A stretch of 64,000 bases of DNA from JAPSGM01 sp963777045 (GCA_963777045.1 CAVZPD010000028.1:74273-138272), one strand, 5' to 3'. Numbered from the stretch's first letter, positions 25,899-35,431 are shown. Notes: generated from the sequence alone by a model not told the origin. Made by a program: numbers and translations.

Positions 25899-26250
25899 AC
25901 TCGCGCGCCCGGCCGTCATCGGCGAATCGGACCAGCCAGACGTTGGCGTACGCCTCGTCCCAGGGCTCGCCCTCGCCACGGTCGTAGGCAGTCCAGCCCT
26001 CGATCACCGCGGTGTCGCCGTCCACCGCCAGGATGTCGTGATCGAACCGCCAGCCGATCTTCGAGTCGCCGCGCTCGACCCACTTGGCAACGATCTCGTC
26101 GCGACCCTGCCAGCCGGTGGCCTCGCGGCGCCATGGATACGGCTTGTAGGTCGCGTCCTCGGTGAACAGGGCGGCGACGTCGTCGGCGTCATCGGAGGCC
26201 CATGCGCGCCGATAGCCCTCGATCCATCGCTCCACGGCCGCTCGATCCAT
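25864..26250 (-). CDS. SnoaL-like (NTF2 fold) protein
   Basis: This 128-residue protein has VERWIEGYRRAWASDDADDV near the N-terminus, LFTEDATYKPYPW, GRDEIVAKWVERGD and a final strand AREFKEWWVQKP. This layout is typical of nuclear-transport-factor-2-like proteins of unknown substrate. Its 3' end overlaps the convergent HIT-like gene by 35 bp. A Shine-Dalgarno-like AGAGGA lies just upstream of ATG 26250. Confidence 0.8.
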   Translation of the reverse strand: MDRAAVERWIEGYRRAWASDDADDVAALFTEDATYKPYPWRREATGWQGRDEIVAKWVERGDSKIGWRFDHDILAVDGDTAVIEGWTAYDRGEGEPWDEAYANVWLVRFADDGRAREFKEWWVQKPTD

Positions 26251-26343
26251 CCGGTCATCCTCTGCTTGGCGTTTCCCGCGATGCTAGCCGGCGGGGCGTC
26301 ACCAGTCAATAGCCAGTAGTTGGTGACGCACGGTCGATGACGG

Positions 26344-26402
26344 CGATAGATCTGCGATCCTGCGCCTGAAGGGCCTCCCCGGCGGCTGTTTGTCACATCT
26401 AT
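26344..26402. repeat. CGATAGATC-arm element, copy 1
   Basis: The left arm CGATAGATCT (26344-26353) and a degenerate right arm ATCTAT (26397-26402) are 53 bp apart. The left arm and its flank resemble, in inverse orientation, the right arm of copy 2. Confidence 0.4.
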
Positions 26403-26456
26403 GCGCGCACGCGCCACACGGCCTCGACCTCGGGGATCGTCGCGTGCAGACCCTGC

Positions 26457-26519
26457 ACCGATAGAACGATCGGATCCAAACCCGAGGCGAGGTTCAGGCA
26501 GCGAAGCGAAGATCTATCG
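26457..26519. repeat. CGATAGATC-arm element, copy 2
   Basis: The left arm ACCGATAGAA starts at 26457 and the right arm AGATCTATCG covers 26510-26519. The offset from CGATAG to ATCTAT is 53 bp. The right half (AGGCAGCGAAGCGAAGATC) resembles copy 3 at 53.8 kb. Confidence 0.5.
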
Positions 26520-26585
26520 ACGTCTGCACACTGGCGCGAGCAGGCAAGTGCCGCCGCTGGGCCACGGTAGCCGGCAGGCGGTCGC

Positions 26586-26591
26586 TAGAAT
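26586..26591 (+). promoter_or_regulatory. -10 TAGAAT for the paaG-paaH-like operon
   Basis: TAGAAT ends 7 nt before ATG 26599 and no ribosome binding site intervenes; this is the closest match to TATAAT among the leaderless starts here. Confidence 0.55.
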
Positions 26592-26598
26592 CGGCAGC

Positions 26599-27384
26599 AT
26601 GCCGGAAGCCGCCCACGAGACGATCCGCGTCGAAACGTCGAATGGCGTTGCGACCGTCGTGCTCAACCGGCCCGACTCCCTGAACGCGTTGAACGTGACG
26701 ATGCGCCGCGAGCTGCTGGCGGCCTTCAAGGCGCTGTCGCGCGACGAGGGCGTGCGTGCCGTGGTCCTGACCGGCGAGGGACGCGGGTTCTGCTCGGGAG
26801 CCGACCTGCGGGCCGGGCCGGACGAACGCGACTTCCGAACGCGCCTCACGACCGAGTACAACCCCCTCGTCCGGGCGATCAGGCAGCTGCCGAAGCCGGT
26901 CGTGGCCGCGGTCAACGGCGTCGCCGCCGGCGCCGGCGTCAGCCTGGCCCTCGCCTGCGACCTCGTCTACGCCAGCGACGAGGCCCGCTTCATCCAGGCC
27001 TTCGTGCGTATCGGCCTGGTGCCCGACTCCGGCTCGACGCGGACGCTGGTGCGCGCTCTCGGCCGCCACCGGGCGGCGCACCTCATCTTCAGCGGGGAGC
27101 CACTCACCGCTGAGGAGGCGAGGGAGAGCGGACTCGTGAACGCGGTTGTTCCCGCGGTCGAGCTGCGCGCCACGGTTGCAGAGGCCGCCCAACGGCTGGC
27201 CGCCGCGCCGACGAAGGCACTGGCGCTGGCAAAGCGGCTGATCAACCAGGCGGAGGACGTCTCCCTGGACGAGAGCCTTGCCGCGGAGGCCGCGCTCCAG
27301 GAGCTCGCCGGCCGCACCCAGGACCATGCCGAGGGCGTTGCGGCCTTCGGCGAGAAGCGGGAACCGAGCTTCGTTGGACGTTGA
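26599..27384 (+). CDS. paaG: crotonase-family isomerase, PaaG-like (epoxyphenylacetyl-CoA isomerase type)
   Basis: The protein has 261 residues. The fold motifs are NRPDSLNALNVTMRREL, GEGRGFCSGADLRAG, NGVAAGAGVSLALACDLVYA and FIQAFVRIGLVPDSGSTRTL. The first hydratase Glu is replaced (GVSLA) and the second site has Asp in VPDSG, the arrangement seen in PaaG isomerases rather than hydratases. It likely shifts a double bond or isomerises a ring-epoxide or oxepin CoA. No PaaABCE epoxidase lies in the window, so the true substrate may differ. It is the first gene of an apparent operon with a 3-hydroxyacyl-CoA dehydrogenase and a HAD phosphatase. Confidence 0.82.
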   Translation: MPEAAHETIRVETSNGVATVVLNRPDSLNALNVTMRRELLAAFKALSRDEGVRAVVLTGEGRGFCSGADLRAGPDERDFRTRLTTEYNPLVRAIRQLPKPVVAAVNGVAAGAGVSLALACDLVYASDEARFIQAFVRIGLVPDSGSTRTLVRALGRHRAAHLIFSGEPLTAEEARESGLVNAVVPAVELRATVAEAAQRLAAAPTKALALAKRLINQAEDVSLDESLAAEAALQELAGRTQDHAEGVAAFGEKREPSFVGR

Positions 27385-28606
27385 CGGAGAGCGGCTGGCG
27401 GCGGTCGAGCGGGTATCGGTGCTTGGCGCCGGCACGATGGGCAGCGGCATCGTCCAGGTCGCGGCAGAGGCCGGCCTCCACGTACGTCTCCACGATCCGG
27501 TTCCCGGGGCGGTAGAGCGGGCGCGCGAGCGAATCAGCCGCTTCCTGGCGCGGAAGGTCGAGAAGGAGCAGATGACGGCGCAGCAGCGCGAGGCTGCCAT
27601 GGCCTGCATCGATGCCACGGGCAGCCTGGAGGAGCTGGCGAGCGACGCGGACGTGGTGATCGAGGCGATCCCGGAGGAGCTCGACCTCAAGCGCGAGGCA
27701 TTCCGCCTGCTGGATGCAGCGACGAGGCGCGAATCGGTACTCGCCACCAACACGAGCAGCCTCTCGGTTGGCGCCATTGCGGCCGCGACCGAGCAGCCGG
27801 GCAGGGTGGTCGGCATGCACTTCTTCAACCCGGTTCCCCTCATGCCCCTGGTCGAAGTGGTGGCGGGCGCCATGACCGAACCCGCCGTGACCGATGCCGT
27901 CGCCGCGCTCGCCCGACGCCTGGGCAAGACGCCGGTGCTGGCCGCCGATACGCCCGGCTTCATCGTCAACCGCGTGGCGCGGCCCTACTACCTCGAGGCG
28001 CTGCGCATCGTGGGCGAGGGGGCCGCCGAGGTGGAGGCGGTGGACGCCGCCATGCGTGGCATCGCCTTCCGGATGGGACCGTTCGAGCTCCTCGACACCA
28101 TCGGCCTGGACGTCAACTTCGCCGTCAGCCAGAGCGTCTTCGACCAGTTCTTCCACGACCCGCGCTACCGACCCCATGCGCTGCAGCGCAGCCTGGTCAC
28201 GGCCGGGCGGCTGGGCCGCAAGGCCGGGGCAGGTTTCTACGATTACGGTTCCGACGGCGCGCGAGGTCGCGCCTGGCCCGGCCTCTCGCGCAGGCCCGAC
28301 GGGCCGCCACTTCAGCGACTGGACGAGCAGCAGATCGCCGCGCGAATCCTGGCGACGATCGTGAACGAGGCCGCCTCGGCCGTCGCGGATGGCGTCGCCT
28401 CGCCGGAGGCCGTCGACACCGCCATGCGGCTCGGCATGAACTACCCATCGGGACCGCTCGAGTGGGGCGAGCGGATCGGCCTGGTCCACGTGGTCCACAC
28501 GCTGGACGCGCTGCACGCCGCCATCCCGGATGGACGCTACCGGGTCGTACCCCTGCTCCGATCGCTGGCCGAGGGCGGCGCCTCCTTCTTCCCAGCCGGC
28601 GTGTGA
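27374..28606 (+). CDS. 3-hydroxyacyl-CoA dehydrogenase (PaaH/FadB2-like)
   Basis: The protein has about 410 residues. The N-terminal Rossmann domain has VSVLGAGTMGSGIVQVAAEA, then ADVVIEAIPEELDLK and the catalytic MHFFNPVPLMPLVEV (His of the active dyad). Two C-terminal 3HCDH helical domains follow (GFIVNRVARPYYLEA; NYPSGPLEWGERIGL). It oxidises L-3-hydroxyacyl-CoA with NAD+. The TTG at 27374 overlaps the previous gene by 11 bp and is the only start that keeps residues before the Rossmann strand. It lies between an isomerase and, further on, a thiolase, giving successive beta-oxidation steps. Confidence 0.88.
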   Translation: MDVDGERLAAVERVSVLGAGTMGSGIVQVAAEAGLHVRLHDPVPGAVERARERISRFLARKVEKEQMTAQQREAAMACIDATGSLEELASDADVVIEAIPEELDLKREAFRLLDAATRRESVLATNTSSLSVGAIAAATEQPGRVVGMHFFNPVPLMPLVEVVAGAMTEPAVTDAVAALARRLGKTPVLAADTPGFIVNRVARPYYLEALRIVGEGAAEVEAVDAAMRGIAFRMGPFELLDTIGLDVNFAVSQSVFDQFFHDPRYRPHALQRSLVTAGRLGRKAGAGFYDYGSDGARGRAWPGLSRRPDGPPLQRLDEQQIAARILATIVNEAASAVADGVASPEAVDTAMRLGMNYPSGPLEWGERIGLVHVVHTLDALHAAIPDGRYRVVPLLRSLAEGGASFFPAGV

Positions 28607-29253
28607 CCCACCTGCTGCGCGACCGCTTTCGCGCGGTCGTCTTCGACATGGACGGCCTGCTGCTGGACACCGAGATCCTGTGGCATCGGGCCGAGGTGGA
28701 GCTCTTCGCGCGGCGCGGCGCGGAGTTCAGCTGGGACGACAAGATGACGGTCATCGGGACGAGCTTCGCGTTCACCGCCGACTACTTCGCCGATCGGCTC
28801 GGCGTCTCGCGGGAGGAGGGGCCGCAGCTGGTGCAGGAGATGATCGCGCTGATGCACGAGCACCTGCGCGAGCAGGTCGAGAGCCGCCCCGGAGCCGTGG
28901 AGCTGGTCGAGCGGCTGCGCGGCCACGCCCGGTTGGGTCTCGCGTCGAACTCCCCGCGGGCGCTGGTCGACACCGCCCTCGCCACGGCGCGCATCGGCGA
29001 TGCCTTCGACGCGATCGTCACCTCCGATGACGTGGAGAAGCCGAAGCCCGCACCGGACCTCTACCTGCTCGCCTGTGAGCGCCTGGGCGTCGCGCCGGAC
29101 GAGGCGCTCGCGCTGGAGGACTCGGCCAGCGGCGTGACCGCCGCCAAGGCGGCGGGGCTGACCTGCATCGCCGTCCCGCAGTTCGCCGAGACCGATGTCT
29201 CCGCCGCCGACCGGATCATCGACTCGCTGGAGGAGCTCCTGGCGGAGACGTAG
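28603..29253 (+). CDS. HAD-superfamily phosphatase (phosphoglucomutase-like subgroup)
   Basis: This 216-residue protein has motif I FDMDGLLLDTE (nucleophile Asp and acid/base Asp), motif II LASNSPRAL, Lys in VEKPKPAPDLY (motif III) and motif IV LALEDSASGVTAAKAAG. The cap insertion between motifs I and II is helical, the C1 type typical of beta-phosphoglucomutase or sugar-phosphate phosphatases. The GTG start makes a GTGA overlap with the dehydrogenase gene. Its TAG stop forms the first half of the next gene's -10. Confidence 0.88.
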   Translation: MTHLLRDRFRAVVFDMDGLLLDTEILWHRAEVELFARRGAEFSWDDKMTVIGTSFAFTADYFADRLGVSREEGPQLVQEMIALMHEHLREQVESRPGAVELVERLRGHARLGLASNSPRALVDTALATARIGDAFDAIVTSDDVEKPKPAPDLYLLACERLGVAPDEALALEDSASGVTAAKAAGLTCIAVPQFAETDVSAADRIIDSLEELLAET

Positions 29254-29256
29254 ACT
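29251..29256 (+). promoter_or_regulatory. -10 TAGACT overlapping the HAD stop codon
   Basis: The TAG stop at 29251-29253 is also the first half of TAGACT, which ends 7 nt before ATG 29264 of the DUF2277 gene. Confidence 0.45.
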
Positions 29257-29263
29257 GCGCGGC

Positions 29264-29485
29264 ATGTGCCGATCGATCAAGACGCTCCGCATCCTGGACC
29301 AGCCAGCCTCCGACGATGACGTGCGCGCCGCCGCGCTGCAGTACGTGCGCAAGGTGAGCGGCTACCGCAAGCCGTCGCCCGCCAACGAGGCCGCGTTCGA
29401 TGCCGCGGTGGACGAGGTGGCGGCGGTCTCGCGGCGGCTGCTCGACGCGGTGACCGCGACCCATCCAGCGCGACGCTCAGCCTGA
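29264..29485 (+). CDS. DUF2277 family protein
   Basis: This 73-residue protein starts MCRSIKTLRILDQPASDDDV, the characteristic opening of DUF2277 (MCRxIKxLR). It continues as helices with ALQYVRKVSGYRKPSPANEAAF and ends in a short polar tail. The function is unknown. The family is frequent in Actinomycetota and Chloroflexota. The conserved N-terminal Cys may be functional. It appears to be expressed from its own leaderless promoter embedded in the upstream stop codon. Confidence 0.88.
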   Translation: MCRSIKTLRILDQPASDDDVRAAALQYVRKVSGYRKPSPANEAAFDAAVDEVAAVSRRLLDAVTATHPARRSA

Positions 29486-29498
29486 GCCCGCCGCTCGC

Positions 29499-30935
29499 TC
29501 AGTGGCCGATGCGGTAGCCGAGCAGTCGCGGTAGCTGGCTGATCGCATCCAGGACGCGCGACGGACGGCGCCCCGCGTCGTAGCGGTCGTCCTGCCGGAT
29601 GAGCGCCTCGCGCACCAGGCGAGCGCCCGCGAAGCGAATCGGCTCCGGCGGCAGCAGCGGCTGTCGGCGGCCGACGATCGGCAGCCGCGCCAGCGGGTCA
29701 TCCGGCCGATCGACGAGCGCCGCCAGCACACGGCCAGCGAAGCGAGACGGGCCCGCGCCGTTCCCCGCGAAACCGTGGGCGAAGTGGAGCCGGCCACGGT
29801 GCGTGCTCCCGATCTCCGGCATGCGGTCGCCGGTGATATCGATGGGACCGCCCCAGGCATCCTCCAGCCGAACGTCGCGCAGCATCGGCAGCAGGTGGTC
29901 CAGGTTCGCCACCACCCGTCGTACCGCTCGTCGGTCGTGGCTGAAGACCGGGCCGATGCGTCCGCCGAAGCCGGCGGCGCCGACGCCGGCGCCGAATGCG
30001 ATCCGCCCGTCCGCGGTGGTCCGGAAGTAGCTGATCGTGAAGCGGTCGTCGCTGAGCAACTCACCGCCCGTCCAGCCGATCTCCTCCAGCCGGTCCGGGA
30101 TCGGCTCCGTCATGACCATGTAGCTGCCCCAGGCGAGGACCCGACTTCTGAAGCCCGGCCAGCCCGCGGCCCAGGCGTTGACCGCGAGCACAACCTGGTC
30201 CGCTGTCACCGAGCCCGCGCTCGTCTCGACGCGCATGAGGGAGTCGCGCGCTCGCAGCCCCCGCACGGCGGTCCCCTCGTGGATCGCCACGCCCTGCTCG
30301 AGCAGGACCCGGCGCAGACCGCGTGCGAGCCGGGCTGGCTGGATCGATGCGGCGCTCGGCATGAGCAGGCCCTCGCCGAAGACGGGCGAGGCGCAGACCC
30401 TGCGTACCTCGTCGGGCGAGAGCGGCTGCAGCTGGTCGCCCACGCCGAGCGCTTCGAGCCTCGCCACCTTCGCGCGCCAGTCGCTCGCCCGGCGCGGAAA
30501 GGCGTTGACGGTGACGTAGCCGGCCCTGGTGTACCAGGCGTCGACATCGTGCTCGTTGCACCACGCCCCGATGCCGTCGACCACCTCGTCTGCCTCTCGG
30601 GCAATGGCCAGGCCGGCCTCGCGCCCGAATCGGTCCACCAGGTAGGGGAGGTCCTCCCACCAGCCGTGCACGAAGCCGCCGTTGCGACCCGACGGCCCAC
30701 CGCCGCAGATGTCCTGCTCCAGGAGCACGATGCGCGTCCCGGGCGCTCGCCGCGCGAGGAAGTAGGCCGTCCACATGCCGGTGTAGCCACCACCGATGAT
30801 GGCGACGTCGGCGCGCTGGTCGCCCTCCAGGGCGGGCTCCGGTGCCGGGTCGCCGTCGGCGGCAAGCGCATCGCGTAGCCACCAGCCGCGTCGCTGACCG
30901 GGCTGCGGGACCTGGCTCTCGGCCCGGACGTCCAT
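29499..30935 (-). CDS. FAD-dependent amine/amino-acid oxidoreductase (DAO family)
   Basis: This 478-residue protein has a dinucleotide-binding motif VAIIGGGYTGMWTAYFLA (about 44-61), EQDICGGGPSGRNGGFVHGW and a C-terminal FAGNGAGPSRFAGRVLAAL segment. These fit the glycine/D-amino-acid oxidase family, and the GGPSGRNGG loop recalls gamma-glutamylputrescine oxidase (PuuB). It would oxidise an amine or N-substituted amino acid to an imine. The polyamine operon 17 kb away makes a PuuB-like role attractive but unproven. ATG 30935 is 7 nt from TACGAT, a leaderless pattern. Confidence 0.85.
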   Translation of the reverse strand: MDVRAESQVPQPGQRRGWWLRDALAADGDPAPEPALEGDQRADVAIIGGGYTGMWTAYFLARRAPGTRIVLLEQDICGGGPSGRNGGFVHGWWEDLPYLVDRFGREAGLAIAREADEVVDGIGAWCNEHDVDAWYTRAGYVTVNAFPRRASDWRAKVARLEALGVGDQLQPLSPDEVRRVCASPVFGEGLLMPSAASIQPARLARGLRRVLLEQGVAIHEGTAVRGLRARDSLMRVETSAGSVTADQVVLAVNAWAAGWPGFRSRVLAWGSYMVMTEPIPDRLEEIGWTGGELLSDDRFTISYFRTTADGRIAFGAGVGAAGFGGRIGPVFSHDRRAVRRVVANLDHLLPMLRDVRLEDAWGGPIDITGDRMPEIGSTHRGRLHFAHGFAGNGAGPSRFAGRVLAALVDRPDDPLARLPIVGRRQPLLPPEPIRFAGARLVREALIRQDDRYDAGRRPSRVLDAISQLPRLLGYRIGH

Positions 30936-30942
30936 CGCGTGG

Positions 30943-30948
30943 ATCGTA
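30943..30948 (-). promoter_or_regulatory. -10 TACGAT for the FAD oxidoreductase gene
   Basis: On the minus strand TACGAT ends 7 nt before ATG 30935, without a Shine-Dalgarno sequence. Confidence 0.42.
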
Positions 30949-30993
30949 CCGCCGCCGGGGCCCCGTCGGGGAAGGCGCGTCATCGCTCGGTGC

Positions 30994-30999
30994 TAGCAT
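30994..30999 (+). promoter_or_regulatory. -10 TAGCAT for the thiolase gene
   Basis: TAGCAT ends 10 nt before ATG 31010, with no ribosome binding site in between. Confidence 0.4.
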
Positions 31000-31009
31000 C
31001 GCCAGAACG

Positions 31010-32245
<1,236 letters not shown>

Positions 32246-32250
32246 GGCGT

Positions 32251-32670
32251 TCACATTCCCCAGGAGCTGAGGCGCTCGATCCTGATCACGGTGGCGGCGC
32301 CGAACGGTGAGGTCCAGGTGGCGTAGTCGGGGTACTTGGCTCGCAGCAGCCTGATGGCGGTCTCCCGCTCCGGCCCATCGACTGCGACCCGCGCGACGCC
32401 GTCGGCGCGGACCCACCAGATGCCTGCCCACGGCTCGTGGTACTCGTCGACGAGGAGCGAAACGGCCGGCATGGCCGCGATGTTCCGGTGCCGGAGCAGG
32501 TCCAGCCCGTCCTTCGGCTTCGGATCGGCGATCGAGTAAATCATCTCGCCCTCGACCGCGAAAACGATCGGCACGATGTGCGGCCGTCCATCCGCCCGGA
32601 TGGTCGCCAGGCGAGCGACACGCGCAGCGCCAAACCGGCGCCGGGCCTCATGGGCATCCAGCGCCGGCAT
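32251..32670 (-). CDS. PPOX-class F420-dependent oxidoreductase-like protein
   Basis: This 139-residue split-barrel protein begins ARRRFGAARVARLATIRADG, followed by RPHIVPIVFAVEGEMIYSI, DLLRHRNIAAMPAVSLLVDEY and a C-terminal LRAKYPDYATW. This pattern matches the PPOX-class family TIGR03668, predicted to use coenzyme F420. It lies 9 nt downstream of a luciferase-like F420 enzyme gene and is probably in one transcript. Substrate unknown; quinone or heterocycle reduction is typical of relatives. Confidence 0.82.
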   Translation of the reverse strand: MPALDAHEARRRFGAARVARLATIRADGRPHIVPIVFAVEGEMIYSIADPKPKDGLDLLRHRNIAAMPAVSLLVDEYHEPWAGIWWVRADGVARVAVDGPERETAIRLLRAKYPDYATWTSPFGAATVIRIERLSSWGM

Positions 32671-32679
32671 CGGTCTCGA

Positions 32680-33669
32680 TCAGGAAAGCTTCAGGCGGGG
32701 GAGCACCTTCTCGCCGAAGGTGCTGATGAACTCGGCCTGGTTCCGCCCCACGTTGTGGAGGTAGATCTCGTCGAAGCCCATCTCGACGTAGTTCTGCAGC
32801 ATCTCCACGTACTCGTCGAGATCGGCGCTGATCATCATCCGGTTGGCGAAGTTCTCGATGCGGACCAGCTTCGCCATGTTGGCGAAGTCCTCCGGATTCT
32901 TGATGTCCTGCTTCGGGAAGGGCATGCCGCCGTTCGGCCACTCCTTCAGCGCCTGGTCCTCGGCGGCCTGCTGCGATTCCGCCCACGAGACGTGGACCTG
33001 CAGCTGGGTCGCCATCTTCGACGGATCCTTGCCAGCCTCGCGGGCGCCGTCGCGGAACTTGTCCCAGAGCATGTTGATCTTCTCGTCGGCCGCGCCCACC
33101 GTGATGATGCCGTCCGCGTACCTGCCGGTGCGCTTCGCGTTCAACGGGCCGGCGGTGGCGACGTAGACGGGGACCCGCTCCTCGGGCAGGGTGTAGAGAC
33201 GGGCGGACTCCAGCGTGAAGTACTCGCCGTCGTGCTTGACGACCTTGCCGGTGAAGAGCTTGTTGATGACCTCGATCGCCTCGAACATCATGGCCGAGCG
33301 GATGCCGATCTCCGGCCACTCGCCGCCGATGACGTGCTCGTTGAGCGCCTCGCCGGCACCCAGCCCCAGCCAGAAGCGGCCGGGGTACATGGCGCCCAGC
33401 GTGCCGGCCGCATGCGCGATGACCGCGGGATGGTAGCGGAAGCCCGGGCAGGTGACCGCGGTGCCGAATGGGAGCGAGGTTCGCTGGCCCAGAGCCCCCA
33501 TGAAGCTGAAGGCGAAGGCCGACTGACCCTGCTGCGGGGTCCAGGGATGGAAGTGCTCGCTCACCTGGAACCCGGCGCTGAATCCTGCCCCCTCGGCCTG
33601 TTCGGCCCAGTCGAGCAGGTCCGTGGGGTGGAACTGCTCGAGCATGCATGCGTAACCGATCTTCGTCAT
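32680..33669 (-). CDS. luciferase-like F420-dependent oxidoreductase (TIGR03557-like)
   Basis: This 329-residue TIM-barrel protein starts MTKIGYACMLEQFHPTDLLD and has VSEHFHPWTPQQGQSAFAF, LGLGAGEALNEHVIGG and VYVATAGPLNAKRTGRYADG. All are features of the F420-dependent glucose-6-phosphate dehydrogenase-like subgroup. It would transfer hydride between F420 and an alcohol, aldehyde or sugar substrate. The start lies 6 nt from TACGCT, and that -10 shares its TA step with the promoter of the divergent acetyltransferase gene. Confidence 0.87.
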   Translation of the reverse strand: MTKIGYACMLEQFHPTDLLDWAEQAEGAGFSAGFQVSEHFHPWTPQQGQSAFAFSFMGALGQRTSLPFGTAVTCPGFRYHPAVIAHAAGTLGAMYPGRFWLGLGAGEALNEHVIGGEWPEIGIRSAMMFEAIEVINKLFTGKVVKHDGEYFTLESARLYTLPEERVPVYVATAGPLNAKRTGRYADGIITVGAADEKINMLWDKFRDGAREAGKDPSKMATQLQVHVSWAESQQAAEDQALKEWPNGGMPFPKQDIKNPEDFANMAKLVRIENFANRMMISADLDEYVEMLQNYVEMGFDEIYLHNVGRNQAEFISTFGEKVLPRLKLS

Positions 33670-33675
33670 GCCCAA

Positions 33676-33685
33676 AGCGTACCCT
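33676..33685. promoter_or_regulatory. bidirectional -10 with shared TA step
   Basis: Minus-strand TACGCT (33681-33676) and plus-strand TACCCT (33680-33685) overlap at the central TA. They lie 6 and 7 nt from the ATG codons at 33669 and 33693. The divergent genes are only 23 bp apart. Confidence 0.55.
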
Positions 33686-33692
33686 CTCGCCC

Positions 33693-34550
33693 ATGCTCCG
33701 GCTGACGACCTACCGAAGCGCCCGTGCATTCCTGGCCGATGCCGGAGCCTGGCTCGCCGAGCGCGAGGCAGAGCACAACCTGATGCTGGGCATCGCCGGC
33801 GACATGTCCGAGGAGGCCGATGTCGATGCCGATCCCGGTGCCATGCCCTACTTCGCCGTGATCGCCGGCGACGGCGGCCCGGTGGCGGCGGCGATGCGCA
33901 CGCCGCCGTGGAACCTCCTCCTGTCGGAGGTCGACGATCCGCTGGCGCTGCGGCTGCTGGCCGACGAGCTCGCCGATGACGAGCTGCCCGGCGTGACGGG
34001 ACCCCCGGGCGCCGTCGATCGCTTCGCGGCGGCGTGGTCAGCGCACCGCGGCCGCCGCGTCGAGACGCTGATGGAGGAGCGCATCTACCGGCTGTCGCGC
34101 GTGACGCCGCCGTCGGGCGTGGCAGGAAGCGCCCGGCGTGCCGACGCCGGCGACCGCGCGCTCCTCCGCCAGTGGGTCGTCGACTTCCACGCAGAGGCAC
34201 TACCGGGGCAGGACGCCGAGCGCGCGGCGGGCGGGGTCGACGGCTGGGATCCTGCCGGAGAGCGGCAGTTCTGGCTCTGGGAGGTGGCCGGCCGGCCGGT
34301 CTCGCTCGTATCGGCGCACAGCCCCACGCCGAACGGCATCCGCATCGGCCCGGTCTACACAGTGCCCGCCGACCGGGGGCGGGGCTACGCCAGCGCCCTG
34401 ACCGCCTTCGCCAGCCAGTGGAACCTGGCCCAGGGGCGACGGTTCTGCTTCCTCTACACGGACCTCGCGAACCCTACCGCCAACCACATCTACGTCGCGA
34501 TCGGGTACGAGCCCGTCACCGATGCGCGGATGGTCCGCTTCACGACCTGA
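33693..34550 (+). CDS. GNAT-family N-acetyltransferase
   Basis: The protein has 285 residues. The N-terminal half is a degenerate or helical domain (AFLADAGAWLAEREAEHNLM). The C-terminal half (about 155-285) is a GNAT fold with IGPVYTVPADRGRGYASALT (acetyl-CoA pyrophosphate loop R/Q-x-x-G-x-G/A), LYTDLANPTANHIYVAIGYEPV and a final strand. The acceptor is unknown. It is divergent from the F420 gene and shares an overlapping promoter with it. Confidence 0.85.
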   Translation: MLRLTTYRSARAFLADAGAWLAEREAEHNLMLGIAGDMSEEADVDADPGAMPYFAVIAGDGGPVAAAMRTPPWNLLLSEVDDPLALRLLADELADDELPGVTGPPGAVDRFAAAWSAHRGRRVETLMEERIYRLSRVTPPSGVAGSARRADAGDRALLRQWVVDFHAEALPGQDAERAAGGVDGWDPAGERQFWLWEVAGRPVSLVSAHSPTPNGIRIGPVYTVPADRGRGYASALTAFASQWNLAQGRRFCFLYTDLANPTANHIYVAIGYEPVTDARMVRFTT

Positions 34551-34571
34551 CCGCACCGCGGGCTGCCGACC

Positions 34572-35315
34572 TCAGCTGCTGAAGGCGCCGATGCCGTTCC
34601 CCGTTCCGGTGCCGCCCTGCGCGGGCCCGTGGCGCATGCCGTGGCCGGGACGGTCTCCGGGCAGGGGCGGGAACTCACCGGCGTCCAGGCGATCGGACAG
34701 GTGCGCCAGCCGCAGGTCGGCCCGCTCCTGGCTGATCCTGCCCGCGCTGACCAGCGCATCGAGGTCCCGCTGGGCAGCGTCGAGGATCGCCTGCGAGACG
34801 TCGCCGTAGTCGACGCCCTGCGCCTCGGCCACGTCCTGCAGCGAGTCGCCGTCGCGCAGCGCGGTCGCGAGCTCTGCCGGATCCATGGACAGCGCCTCGG
34901 CCGCGGCGCTCATCCAGTCGAGCCGGAAGTCTGCCCGCGCGGCGTGGCGACCCAGGCCCATGAAGCCGGCGCCGAGCAGCCGGCAGCCGTCGCCGTCGGC
35001 CGCCTGGATCCGCTCCTGCATGCGAGTGGCGACGTCCTGCGGCAGGTCGCCGTTGGCGAGCGCCTGGTCGATGGTGGCGATCGCGGCGGCCTTGCCGGCC
35101 GACGTCAGGTCGTCCACGGCGACGCCGAGCTCGTCGGCGAAGGCCTGGCGCCAGAGGTCGCAGTAGGCGCCGGTGTCCGCGTCGTCGCCGAGGATGCCGG
35201 TGCCGCCCGAGACCGGGGAGCCCGGGCTGGCGGAGACGATGCTGATGAGCGTGCCGCCCACGAGGGCCGCGGCAACGAGGCTACCCGCCAGGCCGAGCGC
35301 CTTGAGGGTCTTCAT
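34572..35315 (-). CDS. secreted helical protein of unknown function
   Basis: This 247-residue protein has a signal peptide (about 1-29, VAAALVGGTLISIVSA). The mature part is Ala/Asp-rich and helical. It includes two related segments (AYCDLWRQAFADELGVAVDD and MSAAAEALSMDPAELATALR) and a region ISQERADLRLAHLSDRLDAG similar in style to YckD/DUF2680-type helical repeats. A Gly/His-rich tail (GHGMRHGPAQGGTGTGNG) ends the protein. AAAGGA precedes ATG 35315. It lies divergent from a two-component system and may be its target, inferred from position only. Confidence 0.75.
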   Translation of the reverse strand: MKTLKALGLAGSLVAAALVGGTLISIVSASPGSPVSGGTGILGDDADTGAYCDLWRQAFADELGVAVDDLTSAGKAAAIATIDQALANGDLPQDVATRMQERIQAADGDGCRLLGAGFMGLGRHAARADFRLDWMSAAAEALSMDPAELATALRDGDSLQDVAEAQGVDYGDVSQAILDAAQRDLDALVSAGRISQERADLRLAHLSDRLDAGEFPPLPGDRPGHGMRHGPAQGGTGTGNGIGAFSS

Positions 35316-35431
35316 CGGTCCATTCCTTTCGGTCTGCAGGGATCGGATTCCCCTCCAGCTTCGGGATGGGTGATTCAGATCGCATCAAGATCGGTGGGGC
35401 GCGTCTTGACATCTCCTGAACCGCCGCGGGA

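Larger units (their letters stand above)
26251..26598. other. 348-bp divergent intergenic region with repeated CGATAGA motifs
   Basis: No convincing coding frame is seen in this gap. It holds an inverted repeat GCGTCACCA...TGGTGACGC (26296-26304/26321-26329), two copies of a CGATAGA/TCTAT-armed element and, at its end, the TAGAAT -10 of the paaG-like gene. It probably contains operators for one or both divergent genes, or interspersed repeats. Confidence 0.6.
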
